Part shown: in pieces, positions 50,190 to 61,755 of the stretch
How the letters are laid out: each line of letters begins with the position of its first letter
Position numbering within the stretch: position 1 is the stretch's first letter
NCBI RefSeq assembly: GCF_023856365.1
Contig: NW_026042693.1
Span: 54,947 to 118,946, forward strand
DNA: 64,000 nt
Reading direction: 5' to 3'
Origin: Brienomyrus brachyistius
Taxonomy: Eukaryota; Chordata; Actinopteri; Osteoglossiformes; Mormyridae
Notes under the pieces: model-generated
The model's input: the letters and a program-made list of their open reading frames with translations, nothing else
What the model was told of the DNA's origin: nothing
The model's database searches: none
Program-made: the position numbers and the translations under genes

Positions 50190-51500
50190 TGTTCGAACTA
50201 GCATGGAAAGAGGCTATGGGTAGCTACAAAAAGGCTCTTAGTGCCGCCAAATCATCTAGTATCTATCAGAACTAATTGAAATAAACAAAAATAATCCTAG
50301 ATTCCTATTTACTATGGTGTCCAAGCTGACTAATAACCAGACCACTGGTTATTTTCCAGTGACGACTTTATGAAACTTTTTGACCAAAAATATGCTCAAT
50401 TAAACAGAACATTTTGAATATTGAATATTGGTTAACCAGTCAGAACTGATGTACTTAATTTTATCTTCAAATTCATCTACTTGTATGCTAGACCCTGTTC
50501 CATCAAAATTATTCAGCGATGCTCCCAGCATTGATTGAACCGCTACTAGCAATAGTTAAACTAAAACATATAATCATATTACCCCAATTTTATCTTCACT
50601 GCACTGGCTGCCAGTTAGATTTCGTGTTGACTACAAAACACTGCTCTTAACCTATAAAGCTGTAAATGGTCTTGCACCGCAGTATGTGAGTGACCTCATT
50701 TGCGTTCCGAATCATACACTTAGATGACGAGATGGAGGTATTCTATCCGTACCCAGAATAAAGAACATTACCTTTGGGGGAAGAGCATTTGCTCATAAAG
50801 CACCACAGCTATGGAATAAACTTCCTATTAGTGTTCGGAACTCAGACACAATCTCTGCTTTTAAGTCAAGGCTTAAGATGTACCTCTTTCGCCAGTCTTT
50901 TGGATAGTTAAATCTTCTTTTCTAAGGTGAATGGGAAATCTGGAGGTTCATAGTTATTTGAGATTGAAGGGGAAAGGGGGGATTGGTGCTGTCGTCCTGC
51001 CACTCTCGCCGATCACTTAAGCTGTGGATGGGAGGTGGCTTGACGCCAAAACCTCTGTAAACCCTCATGCCTGTGCTTCCTTCCAGGTCACTCTTTTAGG
51101 CAGGCTGTCATAGTTGCTTTAGTCCTGCCGGTTAGGTGTAGGGCAATAACTCTTCTCCATCTTCTCTTTTTCGAGCTGATACCGAGCCGACTACACCGTG
51201 TGAACCCGCACCTGGACTCCTGGATATAACTACATGAAACCAACTGGGACTTTATAACTATATGAACTCTAATGAATGTCAATGTAAATGCAGTTTCATG
51301 CTCCTTGGTCGCCCAGAGGAGGATGGGGTCCCCTTCTGAGTCTAGGTTCCACTCAAGGTTTCTTCCTGCTAGAGGGAGTTTCCTTGCCACTGTCGCCTCA
51401 GGCTTGCTTGGTGGGGTTCTGGCCGGTTAAATGTAAAGTGCTTTGTGACAATGCATGTCGTTAAAAGCGCTATATAAATAAAATTGAATTGAATTGAAGT
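50190..51500 (+). mobile_element. L2-like LINE, internally deleted
   Basis: Left part (50195-50420) encodes a pre-RT spacer readable as NNPRFLFTMVSKLTNNQTTG. The catalytic RT part is missing. 50585-50907 encodes the typical C-terminus LHWLPVRFRVDYKTLLLTYK, then AFAHKAPQLWNKLPISVRNS, with a TGA at 50725. The 3' UTR ends with GCGCTATATAAATAAAATTG and ATTGA repeats at 51499. Several stops; not active. Confidence 0.85.
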
Positions 51501-51554
51501 GCTTCCTCAGATTCATTTTTAAATGTTCTCCAGCTAATTTCCACTATGGCCACG

Positions 51555-53105
51555 AGTTCTAGTATTTTAAATTAATATTGAAATGGTCATTTGGCTGAAC
51601 AGCATCCCGACCTGTTAGAATCTTATATACCTGGATCATGTCCCCCCATAGTCTCCTTTGCTTGAGGCTAAACAGATTCAGCTCAGCGAACCTCTCCTCA
51701 TAAGACATTCCTCTAAGTGCAGGAATCATTCTAGTCATCCTACGTTGCACCTTTTCCAAGGCAGCAATGTCCTTCTGAAGGTATGGTGACCAAACCTGCA
51801 CACAGTATTCTAGGTGGGATCTTACCAAGGAATTATATAATCGTAGCATCACTTCTCTTGACTTACATCTCTAGGTGTGTGGAGTTTAATCCAACATCCT
51901 TTTGCCTTTTTTTAATGCTTCCCCACACTGGCAAGAGTGGGACATGGAAGTATCAACATACACACCGAGATCTTTCTCGTAATCAGCTACCTTTATTTCA
52001 GTGGAACCCATAAAATATCTGTACTTTACTATATTTACTATATTTCTGCTCCCTGCATGGATTACCTTATATTTATCTATGTTAAATTTCATCTGCCACG
52101 TATGAGCCCAGTCGCTAATTAAATCCAGATCCTGTTGTAGCCTCTCTGGACATGAGACATGATCTAACATCAATCAGAAGATACCACACCAGCAGATAAT
52201 GATTTCTGGAATAGTAAAGTTAAAGGTTGGCTAATAATACCCCTCATCTCTTTTAAAACTATAGATAAGATGCCATCAGGGCCTTGCGATTTATTTATTT
52301 TGAGCTTAGCTAGGCTTTGTACCACATCAGCCTCAGTTATACATATATTGGTCATAGACATCGTTGTATTTGTACTAAATGGTGGTAAGCTATTCTACTG
52401 TGAACAGCCATTGTAAAATAATCATTAAACTCATTTATATCAATTTCATTTTCAATTATAAGGCCCTTACTATCCTGCAAATGAGTGATTTTCAGCTTTT
52501 AGAGCTCTTTCGGAGTTAAAATATTGGAAGAAACTTTTAACGTCATCCTTATAACTGTTATTAACTAAACCTGTAGACTTAGATACTCCTGCTTTATTTT
52601 GAAATCATTAGTTAATTTCCATTTGTGGAAGAAAGCCCTTTTGCTCCTGACTTTATTCTTAATTTTCGTAGTAAACCACCTGTGACATCGCGTGCTGGAC
52701 GAACAGGCAGGAAGCGAGGAATCAAGGATCCGGGAAACGGAGAGTCGGGAATGAGGGTTTATTGATGAAAACAGGTACCAACAGCGAGAGATTTCAATGA
52801 CAGGACTGGGGAAACAGACTTGAATGTGGACTAAATACACAGGACTACTCAAACTGACAGAAAACAGCTGGTTACAATCGGGGCAGCACACATGGTTAAT
52901 GAGGGGGCGTGGCACACACGAGGATCGTACAAGCAGGTCATGACACCAGCTTGGTTGCAGTTTCCTAGATTTAGTTTTTCTGGAAACGGGTATGAAGTTC
53001 TTTTGCACTTGCAACAATGTGCTTTTAAAAAATTCCCATGCCTCTTCCACAGTATTGCTATTTAACTCCATCCGATTTACAGTTTCTAGTTTCAGTCTCA
53101 TACCA
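51555..53105 (-). mobile_element. CR1-like LINE ORF2 fragment, split by a solo LTR
   Basis: Reverse strand, reading from 53105 down. The linker between endonuclease and RT (VEEAWEFFKSTLLQVQKNFI) is interrupted by an LTR at 52681-52945 and resumes FTTKIKNKVRSKRAFFHKWK. RT start LKINKSQGPDGI lies at about 52280-52320. The RT core is then deleted near 52172, and the C-terminal part resumes with WQMKFNIDKYKVIHAG, EKDLGVYVD and SHLEYCVQVWSPYLQKDI down to 51559. RT catalytic residues are absent. An ordinary dead LINE copy. Confidence 0.85.
52681..52945 (-). mobile_element. Solo LTR, Gypsy-type
   Basis: 265 bp. On the reverse strand it starts TGTCATGACC and ends GATGTCACA. Flanking bases CCACC and CCAGC are a 4-of-5 target duplication. 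An AATAAA lies at about 52758-52763 on the reverse strand. It resembles the LTR at 61912-62189, sharing GTGTGCCACGCCCC and AGTCCTGTGTATTT. Removing it restores the LINE reading frame across the site, which confirms the boundaries. Confidence 0.85.
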
Positions 53106-53474
53106 TTGAATTACCCTTCCTAACATTGTATACTTTTGTTTTGGACTTGGTTGAAGACTCAGGCAGCAGGAGTTGCCCCAACGTTGGTATGTCCTTATCC
53201 ATAAGGGGGAGTAAACGTTCTGGTTTCCCGACCTTATAGATGAAGGAGTTGGGGGATGTTGCCAGTGACCTGCCGGATTCCAGGCAGAACAGGCCTCGCT
53301 ATGCCACAGCCCTTCAGAGACTGGGCCTTCCGTGCAGAACCTCTGCATCCAAATTAGACCAGTTGTTTAACAAAACCCTAAAATGGGGTTATTTTTGACA
53401 TGGAACGGGACTTTGATTCAACAACCCATTACTTAGTTGCGGCAAGTACCCAATATCAAGTATAGCTGCAAAGA
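53106..53474. other. No identified feature
   Basis: A + strand frame from 53239 (MKELGDVASDLPDSRQNRPR) is open for about 50 codons. It may be retrotransposon gag-related, but no diagnostic motif is present. Confidence 0.3.
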
Positions 53475-53750
53475 ATCTGCCAGAGATTTTCAGAGAAGTT
53501 CCCCAGATGCATGGACTGGACTAAGGTGCGTCAGATTAAACAGGAGCCTGGTAAATTCTGTGAGCCCCACGCCAAGTGACTGATGGAAACATACTCCAGC
53601 TACAGTGAGATGGACCCTCCAGCGGACCGAGAGTGGGATTCCCTCTGGGAGCGACAACTCGTGCAGTTGCTGGTGGATGAGCTGCAAACAGACATCAAGA
53701 AGGACTTCCAACCTCACAATCATTTACCAAACCACTTCAGGTAACTTGTA
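53475..53750 (+). pseudogene. Gag-like fragment of an LTR retrotransposon
   Basis: Reading FSEKFPRCMDWTKVRQIKQE, then stop, then YSEMDPPADREWDSLW and LVQLLVDELQTDIKKDF follows the layout of a Ty3/Gypsy-type capsid region (KxRxxKQ, then a leucine-rich helix and xIKKD). No zinc knuckle seen. One internal TGA at about 53579 and no start codon. Same strand as the integrase pieces 2.3 kb downstream, so possibly the same element. Confidence 0.4.
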
Positions 53751-54599
53751 AAGATGTAGGTATTGGAGTATTCACACATTCATTTGCAGTGTCCACCTCC
53801 TGTCCGGTAAATTTGGCAGGACAAAATTTGAATAACCTATAGGCCAGACTCATGAATGCGGCTGAACGAGTAAAGGTAGAACAGGTGGCCAATCCTGTTA
53901 TACAGTCCTAGTAGATTGAGAACCACCTGATTGCAACTGTAGTTGGAATCAAGGGCTGAGCAGCATGGTGGCCTGGGGGACAATTATGAAAACACAGACC
54001 CACTGATATCCTTAAAACCCACAATCAAAAGAGGAGTCAGGATGGCCAGTGACATGTGCTGGCTAAATGGGGACAACAAAGAGAGAACAGAACAAGGCAG
54101 GGAGGGATTCTGACACAGGTGCCATGCTACTTTGTTTAAATATGCTGTAATGTTTTAGTGCAAGCCTTAGACAATGGAATCTCTGAATGACGCCGCAGTC
54201 TGGCTCTTTCTGAAGGTCCTATACTGTAACCGTCCTGAGAAGTTGTTTGCATGCACTTGCTGCCTTGACACTTGTTGATGTGCGTGTGCCCTGCTCGAGC
54301 AGTAAAGGGGAGATCACATGCAGAGCTGATTTTCTGTAGTTCCTTAGAATAAAAATAGAATATTCTCTTCAAATAGGAACACATGCTGCGTTTGATTATT
54401 TCACTCCAACTCGGACAAAAACGTCACGAAAAACATCACTTCCCATTAGAAACGCCTCTTTTATGACGTTAATGTCTGACAGAATCTTCTTGTCCGAGTT
54501 GCCCCTGTGACGTAATTTCAACATGGCGGCTTACACACTCAACATTAATTCTATTTTACAAATCCTTAAAAATGTTTATTTTGTTAAATTTATTATTAT
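53751..54599. other. No gene identified
   Basis: Short frames only. CpG-containing sequence near 54400-54530 (GACGTAATTTCAACATGGCG) recalls a promoter or first-exon context, but no spliced continuation is visible. Confidence 0.35.
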
Positions 54600-54955
54600 C
54601 CCATCCATCCATTTTCCAAACTGCTTATCCTACTGGGTCACGGGGGGTCCGGAGCCTATCCCGGAAGCAATGGGCACGAGGCTGGGAACAACCCAGGATG
54701 GGGGGCCAGCCCATCGCAGGGCACACTCACACACACCATGCACTCTCACATGCATTCCTACGGGCAATTTAGCAAGTCCAATTAGCCTCAGCATGTTTTT
54801 GGACTGTGGGGGGGAACCGGAGTACCCGGAGGAAACCCCACGACGACATGGGGAGAACATGCAAACTCCACACACATGTGACCCAGGCGGAGATTTGAAC
54901 CTGGGTCCCAGAGGTGTGAGGCAACAGTGCTAACCAGTGCACGACCATACCGCCC
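54600..54955 (-). mobile_element. tRNA-derived SINE, full length
   Basis: 356 bp in reverse orientation, flanked by ATTTATTATTAT (54588-54599 and 54956-54967). Same family as 48602-48956. The head ends in CATACCGCCC. Confidence 0.93.
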
Positions 54956-54967
54956 ATTTATTATTAT

Positions 54968-55949
54968 TATTATTTATAATTATTAGTAATTATTAATGTA
55001 ATTGCACGTGTTCGATTTAGAGAATACCATATTGTGACCGTAAACAGTATCCTAACATGCAATATCAGATTTTTACCAGACTTGTTAGTGTTTTTGGTTT
55101 GTTTGTAGTTTGTTTGCCTCTCGAAAAAAGAATATCGCTATGAATGTACTAAAATACTTTATAAAGCTTTTAATGTGGTTTGACTAGTTCCTGTTTCTTG
55201 TTTATTTGTCTGAAATAATAATCTTACTCCATAACTGCTAAAATATAAAGCAACAACACAGCAGCGTATTCATGGAGGCAGCCATGTTTGTTCCGAGTTG
55301 TGCTAGCTTGAACGGGAGATTGTTGGATGTGATGTCACCCAATTTGGAATTTCCAAGTTCAGAGAGAAAAACGAACGCACCACAAGACTCTGGCTGGAAA
55401 TTTCTACAATAGAGCCATTTAGTTATTTCTAGAAAAATATTTAGAGCCAATGACCTGATGTCATTGTAACACAGGTCACTGTCCGTGGTGCTGAATTCTC
55501 TACTTGATGGGCTGGTGCTGAATGAATATGACAGCTGGCCAACATGTCTGTGTGCTTCCACTGACTGGCACCCAGACATATAATGACTTTTAACAATGAG
55601 GAGGGAAACGTCCAGACAGGAAATTAGTCAACAGTAATTAGTAATCACATATAGTTCTCATTTATCATGATGTAAAATTCAAAAACCTTTTTTTTATTAT
55701 TAAGGGATAAATGTAATTGAGTTTTAATGTATCCTTTCCGCTCTTAAAATCGCAAATTATTTCTGACTATTAATCTGCACATTTTAATAATTTCATTAAT
55801 ATTACCTAATTGGTTTGTCTTTTTTATTAAATTTTAAAACTAGCTGTACAATTGTTGATGTTGTTGCTGTTCTGAATGTCATTGGCCTGTTGCCTTACGT
55901 CTGTCTAAACATGAGTGAGGGGATGGATGCACTATTCTATGGGGGCCTC
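54968..55949. other. AT-rich intergenic stretch
   Basis: ATT microsatellite at the left edge. A - strand frame at 55238-55579 (113 codons) has no recognisable domain. Nothing else seen. Confidence 0.4.
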
Positions 55950-55984
55950 TGTAGAGAATAAATGATCCTAATTTTATATTGAGA

Positions 55985-56108
55985 GAGATGGTTAATTCCT
56001 TTTTAATCCATACTGCGTTCAGAGCCCCTGTTCTGCCGTTGATCACTGCTGCATATCATCCCCAAACCAATGGCCTGGATGAGAAAACGAATGATGACAT
56101 AAAATGGT
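55985..56108 (+). pseudogene. Integrase core fragment (LTR retrotransposon)
   Basis: Reads AAYHPQTNGLDEKTNDDIKW before a stop. The YHPQTNGLxEK block contains the conserved Glu of the DDE triad in Ty3/Gypsy-like integrases. Upstream in frame, EMVNSF lies where the region after the second Asp should be. Only about 40 residues survive. Confidence 0.7.
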
Positions 56109-56212
56109 AAGTCTGTTTTTGAGGTTGTTTTAGAACTGTGTGAGACAGGCTCTATTCTTTTAACATTACATCAGGAATTACTGATATTATTGACAATCAA
56201 TCCCTTAATATA

Positions 56213-56418
56213 CAGTATCTCACAAAAGTGAGTACACCCCACACATTTTTGTAAATATTTTATTATATCTTTTCAAGGGACAACGTTAAAGATATGAAAC
56301 TCTGATAGAATGTAAAGTAATCAGTGTACAGCTTGTATAATGGTGTAAATTTGATGTCCCCTCAAAATAACTCAACACACAGCCATTAATGTCTGAACTG
56401 CTGGCAACAAAAGTGAGA
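56213..56418. mobile_element. Tc1-like terminal repeat fragment
   Basis: Begins CAGTATCTCACAAAAGTGAG after a TA dinucleotide and continues through CTCAAAATAACTCAACACAC, matching the roughly 210-bp terminal repeat of a Tc1-type transposon widespread in vertebrates. The transposase and the other end are missing. Inserted between the two integrase fragments. Confidence 0.75.
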
Positions 56419-56770
56419 TTAAAAATGATTTGTGGCAAGATCGGATCATGTGTGTTGAAGAGTTTCTTATGACTGACAAGTAGTTATTTAAAAACATATC
56501 TTGAAACAGCAAATTACATTGTTCTTAATGCTTTTAGAAAATGACTCTTTATAATGATCTGTGAATAATAATAATTTGCTATGAATGTTTTTCCACTTCA
56601 GCTTTCCACAATTATTCTTCCCGATGAGAAAAGCTACGGCACGTTTTTTGATGAAAAAAATAAAGTAGTTGAGACAATAAGCAACAACAGCTGAAAACAT
56701 CTCCTAGTAACAGGAAAAACAGAAGCAGGCATGTGGTAAACGAATACAAAAGAGGTACCAAAACACAGTT
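56419..56770. other. AT-rich remnant between integrase fragments
   Basis: No match to the Tc1 interior or the integrase, and no gene seen. Confidence 0.35.
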
Positions 56771-56965
56771 TATCATGTTGGAGATGAGGCGCTTCTGTTC
56801 AACATGAGGAAGCGGGGACGGAAAGGAGGAAGAACGGAACCGGATTTTACCGGACCTTATGTCATCCAGGCAATATGTGGCAAGCTGGTTACACTGTCTA
56901 ATTCTGAAGGGGCAACTTTAAAGAACAAATACAATGTAAACCACATACAGAAGGAGCCAAACTGA
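56771..56965 (+). pseudogene. Integrase C-terminal fragment
   Basis: Open frame YHVGDEALLFNMRKRGRKGG, then EPDFTGPYVI and GKLVTLSNSEGATLKNKYNV, ending TGA at 56963. This is the GPY/F-type C-terminal module (GPYxI) of Ty3/Gypsy integrases. In line with 55985-56108 but separated by 660 bp of insertion and decay. Confidence 0.7.
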
Positions 56966-57052
56966 TGTCCCAAGTCAGGAATCACACAAGGTGCCAGAAG
57001 AGTATAAGACCAGTAAACCTCCCTCTAGCGCAGAGCTTCTGACAATCGAGAA

Positions 57053-57579
57053 GGATGCTGACAGTTGAAAAAAAACTCATGTCTGTGTGTTATGAAAGAA
57101 TATCAATAAATGTTTCCGAAAGGGGATGACTCATTTGGTAATTATTTACGGCTTATGTTATGGCTGCCAATTTACAGTCTTTACTGAAGTCTGACTTCTT
57201 TTGAGTCACCTTTAATATAGATTGGACACTCTCTATGCAATGTGCAATACTTACATAGATGGTAAATGTTTACCTGCTTGCACAGATGGATGATTAGGTA
57301 ATTAGTGTAAGTGTGTGTGTGTGTTCAATCGCATGTATGTCCAAGGTCCATAGTAAATAATATACACTGATCAAGAGATGCCCGAAAGTGGATAAAAGAG
57401 GACATTAGTGGGTGCATCACTTAGTGTAACGCGTGCAGGAAAATGAGCAGGACTGCAAGCCATATAATGACCCTTGTCTAGCTCTTAATACAGTATGCAT
57501 ACAGTGATGTATCTACAATGGACAGCTACTATGAGCAGATAGCACAGTACAGGTGCTTATAAGATCTGTATGCTATTTC
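57053..57579. repeat. Inverted duplication, left arm
   Basis: Reverse complement of 59366-59906 at roughly 90 percent identity by eye, with length differences in a GT/AC tract (57309-57324). Starts GGATGCTGACAGTTG and ends at the SINE insertion site. No gene in either arm. Confidence 0.88.
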
Positions 57580-58132
57580 CATCCATCCATCCATTGTCCA
57601 AACCGCTTATCCTACTGGGTCGTGGGGGGTCTGGAGCCTATCCCGGAAGCAATGGGCACGAGGCAGGGAACAACCCAGGATGGGGAGCCAGCCCATCACA
57701 GGGCACACTCACACACTATTCACTCATACATGCATACCTACGGGCAATTTAGTAACTCCAGTTAGCCTCAGCATCCATCCATCCATCCATTGTCCAAACC
57801 GCTTATCCTACTGGGTCACAGGGGGTCCGGAGTCTATCCCGGAATCAATGGGCACGAGGCAGGGAAGAACCCAGGATGGGGGGCCAGCCCATCACAGCTC
57901 ACACTCACACACCATTCACTCACACATGCACACCTACGGGCAATTCAGCAACTCCAATTAGCCTCAGCATGTTTTTGGACTGTGGGGGGAAACCGGAGTA
58001 CCCGGAGGAAACCCCACGACGACACGGGGAGAACATGCAAACTCCACACCCATGTGACCCAGGCAGAGACTCGAACCCGGGTCCCAGAGGTGTGAGGCAA
58101 CAGTGCTAACCACTGCACCACCATGCCGCCCC
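57580..58132 (-). mobile_element. Compound SINE (partial plus full copy) with one 14-bp target duplication
   Basis: A headless copy (57580-57775) and a full copy (57776-58132) lie in direct contact. One target duplication CTGTATGCTATTTC (57566-57579, 58133-58146) brackets both. This fits one insertion followed by internal duplication or by a second insertion into the ATGG tail. Confidence 0.88.
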
Positions 58133-58146
58133 CTGTATGCTATTTC

Positions 58147-59141
58147 ATTCTATAAAAAGAAACTTACTGTACTGTACAATAAAGTATTTCACCACTGCTT
58201 CTTCCTCAGCTCCCACTGTTTGCTAGCACATGCATCTTTTGATTTCTTAGTGCAATCTGTGCTTTATTTTTTTTTTGTGAAATGTAAGTGCAGTATCTGT
58301 TTATTAAGTGCTGTGGTTTAATATGTACATTATTATTTCAGTACTGTGTATACTGTCCTTAATGTCTTGCCTCTCTCGTATAACTTGAGATACGCCCAAA
58401 TTGACTTGCAACAAGTGGTCCTGGTTCCAAATGCGGAAGGCGATGGATACCTGTATTTTATATGCTGTAGTGTGCTGGGTGTCAGACATTGCAATGCACC
58501 TTGCTTTGATCTTGACCTGTTAGATCAGAGGGAGGTAATCTTATCCAGAAAGGGCCACTGTGTATGATGGTTTTCACTGCAACTCTCTGAACAGCGAACC
58601 TAACAGTTATCCCAATACCTTGATCTTGCTAGCATATTTAAATGTGTACCTATTCAGGAATAGAGTGGTGAAGGCATTCAGAGGAGGACTGATGATTATC
58701 AGAGGGAACAAAGGGGCTGGGTACTTGTCAATATCCAGTAGAACCACCAGACTCCTACACTGAATGGTTCTGGATGTGGCACAGACGTTAATCCCTCTGT
58801 ATTAGGGGATCCGTCTCCAGTTTGTACTCTTCTAGTTAATAGGTAGATTATCAGGCAGTTTTTCACCCTAGTCCAGTACTCATTGACAGCCTAATACACC
58901 GTGTTTCAGTTTGTCTTGATAGTCAATACATGTCACAGGATGTACATTACTCTGATGGGCAGGCCCTCTTACATATGATGGAAATTGCAATACCTACTTT
59001 TGGCCACGAGATGGCAGCAAGAAAATAGAAAAATTATTTTCCCACGGTCTACTAGCAGCTTTTAGATGTTAATTCTTCATAAAAATAATTTGACTTGATC
59101 CAATGTATTTTTAATACAAACAATTACCACACAAAGCTGCT
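58147..59141. other. Spacer of the inverted duplication
   Basis: About 1 kb between the SINE copies. No repeat family or gene recognised; frames of 60-73 codons look accidental. Confidence 0.4.
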
Positions 59142-59365
59142 AGTTTCCTCCGGTTTCCCCCCACAGTCCAAAAACATGCTGAGGCTAATTGGAGTAGCTA
59201 AATTTACCGTAGGTGTGCATGTGTGAGTGAATGGTGTGTGAGTGTGAGCTGTGATGGGCTGGCCCCCCATCCTGGGTTCTTCCCTGCCTCGTGCCCATTG
59301 ATTCCGGGATAGACTCCGGACCCCCTGTGACCCAGTAGGATAAGCGGTTGGACAATGGATGGATG
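59142..59365 (+). mobile_element. SINE fragment at the edge of the right arm
   Basis: Starts inside the body (GTTTCCTCC, with CGGGTACT missing) and runs to the GGATGGATGG tail. It shares CAGCTCACACTCACACACC (read in reverse) with the full copy at 57776-58132, so it belongs to the duplicated segment. Confidence 0.85.
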
Positions 59366-59906
59366 GAAATAGCATACAGATTAAGCACCTGTACTGTGCT
59401 ATCTGCTTATAGTAGCTGTCCATTGTAGATACATCACTGTATGCATACTGTATTAAGAGCTAGATAAGGACAGTGGGTCATTATATGGCTTGCAGTCCTG
59501 CTCATTTTCCTGCACCCGTTACACTAAGTGATACACCCACTAATGTCCTCTTTCATCCACTTTCAGGCATCTCTTGATCAGTGTATATTACTTACTATGG
59601 ACCTTGGACATACATGCGATTGGACACACACACACACACACACACACTTACACTAATTACCTAATCAACCATCTGTGCAAGCAAGTAAACATGTACCATC
59701 TATATAAGTATTGTACATAGCATAGAGAGTGTCCAATCTATATTAAAGGTGACTCGAAAGAAGTCAGACTTTAGTAAAGACTGTAAATTTCTCAGCCATA
59801 ACATAAGCCGTAAATAATTACCAAATGAGTCATCCCCTTTCGGAAACATTTATTGATATTCTTTCATAACACACAGACATGAGTTTTTTTTCAACTGTCA
59901 GCATCC
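59366..59906. repeat. Inverted duplication, right arm
   Basis: Partner of 57053-57579; includes an AC microsatellite (about 59624-59647). Confidence 0.88.
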
Positions 59907-60383
59907 GATCCAAACGGGATTCCCATTTCCTTTCTGTGGGATCCAACAGAACACGGGCTGACCATCAGTCAACATGTCTTCAACCATGCAGGACAGGACC
60001 CAGTCCAGGCCAAACCTCACGGTGCTGGTGTTAATAAAAAAAATGTAAGGAACATGCAGCTGCAGCTCACACACAAACACAGTCCACAGCATCCAGAAAA
60101 AGGTCAGGCCTTTTTCTTCTTTAGCTGACTCCGCCAGACCTCGCCCCCTTTCTGGGCGCCTCGCACTATGCCTTTGAACTGGCCCTGCAGCTTGGCCCGT
60201 TTCCTGTTTCCCAATGCAAGTCATAAGATTCACCCGTAAATGATATATTGAATCGGAACGATATTTATTACTATTGTTTAGATTAAATATATAACGGTTT
60301 AATGATTGAATATAACTTGATATTGTTGTTTGTGTTGTTTAGTTTGAGGTTCTAGTTTCTGTCTTTATCCGCTTTCGTTTCAG
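59907..60383. other. No gene identified
   Basis: A - strand frame (59898-60233, 111 codons) has no recognised domain. The right end is pyrimidine-rich and leads to a TTTCGTTTCAG acceptor-like site at 60383. Confidence 0.35.
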
Positions 60384-60384
60384 T

Positions 60385-60603
60385 AGGCAGCTGGTTCATC
60401 CCAGGCTCAGGGTTCTCTGCTCTTCATCAAACCCACACCCCCAGTTTGGGAGCACCCTCTCCCTCTCCTCCCCCCACGGCTGTGACTGTTACTCCTCCTT
60501 GAGGAGTAACTGCTCCGCCCCCTATCCCAGCCCCTATACCCACAGGAGTGCATCACCCAGTGAGCCGCCGCCCTGCCTGTCCCCTCACACAAGCACACAC
60601 TGA
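60385..60603 (+). CDS. Candidate exon or ORF, Ser/Pro-rich
   Basis: After a strong acceptor (CCGCTTTCGTTTCAG) a 72-codon open frame reads RQLVHPRLRVLCSSSNPHPQ and then serine-, proline- and tyrosine-rich sequence to TGA at 60601. No clear donor is visible before the stop. It may be an upstream exon of the gene inferred at 61312-62329 or a chance open frame in GC-rich DNA. Family not recognised. Confidence 0.25.
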   Translation, partial: RQLVHPRLRVLCSSSNPHPQFGSTLSLSSPHGCDCYSSLRSNCSAPYPSPYTHRSASPSEPPPCLSPHTSTH

Positions 60604-61311
60604 AATCATGGTCCTAAGCTCTCTGTGTGGGTCACCACGATAGTACAGCACACCGACGATTACCCTCTGACTGAATCAGAATCAGCTTTATTGGCCAAGT
60701 ATGTTCACACATATTGGGAATAGTTAGACATTTAATCAAAATAATTAAGACAAGACATAAACATACAGTTCTGTTGATATGCGACGCATATAACCTCTGC
60801 ATTCACAGCACTGCTTCAGTTATCGAAGAGCAAATTTCCAAAACTCACTCAGTCCGATAACCTAAAGTAATAAGTCATAATCCTCTTCATACGTTGCAGT
60901 AATGGGAATGAAATCTCACTCAGTGTTTATGTAATGGAGCAATGGAATTTCGTGAAATTTCAAAAGTCCACAGAAATATTTAGAAAAACATTCCTGCAGA
61001 CTGAGTTTTTGATATTTGCTATTCAATTAACACAATTTTCTTCAGTCTGAGGTTTAACAGAATTCAGCCATATGCTGTTCAAAAAAAACTACACAGAACA
61101 AAAACAGAATGGACTTTACATCTGTCTGAAAGGAAAGTTGACACAGGCTGCAGCAGTGAACAAATCAATCAATGTATTAAAGTTAGGCATTAAGTAACTG
61201 GAGGCAGTATATACATAACATGATAACATGCCTTTTCTGTATTGACCATATTAAGGACGCTGTAACACTGCCCACCACATACCTGCTTCAATTATTTGTT
61301 TATACTTGCAG
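60604..61311. other. Intron-like stretch with a short interspersed repeat
   Basis: AATCAGAATCAGCTTTATTG at about 60675-60694 belongs to a sequence repeated very often in teleost genomes, probably the 3' end of a non-LTR element in reverse. The remainder is AT-rich with no frames. Confidence 0.45.
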
Positions 61312-61443
61312 CTGCTTATTCAGACAGCTCGTCTACCTGTCTGTCCATGTTGCCCTCCCATGACAACTGTCCAGCCTACAGGTGCCGTCCCATTCCGGCA
61401 TGTTACCCATGAGTCATAGCGGCACCTCCGGGAGCAGCTCCAG
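61312..61443 (+). CDS. Candidate internal exon with one stop
   Basis: 132 bp between TTATACTTGCAG and donor CAG|GTGAGC, phase 0 at both ends. It reads LLIQTARLPVCPCCPP, then PTGAVPFRHVTHES, TAG (61417-61419), RHLREQLQ. A single stop in an otherwise open exon of matching phase suggests decay, a sequencing error, or an exon that is no longer used. The product is not recognised. It joins in frame to the exon at 61756. Confidence 0.35.
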
Positions 61444-61755
61444 GTGAGCCCGTGCCTCCCCTCCCCCACCTGTCCCCATGCTGAGTCTCGGGCCCCCGTC
61501 TTCCCTCTTGTTCTCGCCTATACCCACATCCTGGCCTGTGTCTGCATCGTCTCACCTCGTTAACAGGACTTTCGCCTTCTTCTGTCCTGATCCATTCAGG
61601 CCCATCATTCTGGGACATGCTTTGATTTATTTCGCCATAGTTACTCTTTGTTTTCCTTTGTACTTTGCACTCTACAAGTAAAATGAATATAAAATAGGCA
61701 TTATTTTGATATTGTTTTAGTACAGTGACACTAGTATATTTGTTGTTGTTTCCAG

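Noticed and set aside
51088..51390. 100-codon - strand frame
   Set aside because: It is antisense to the L2-like LINE 3' UTR.
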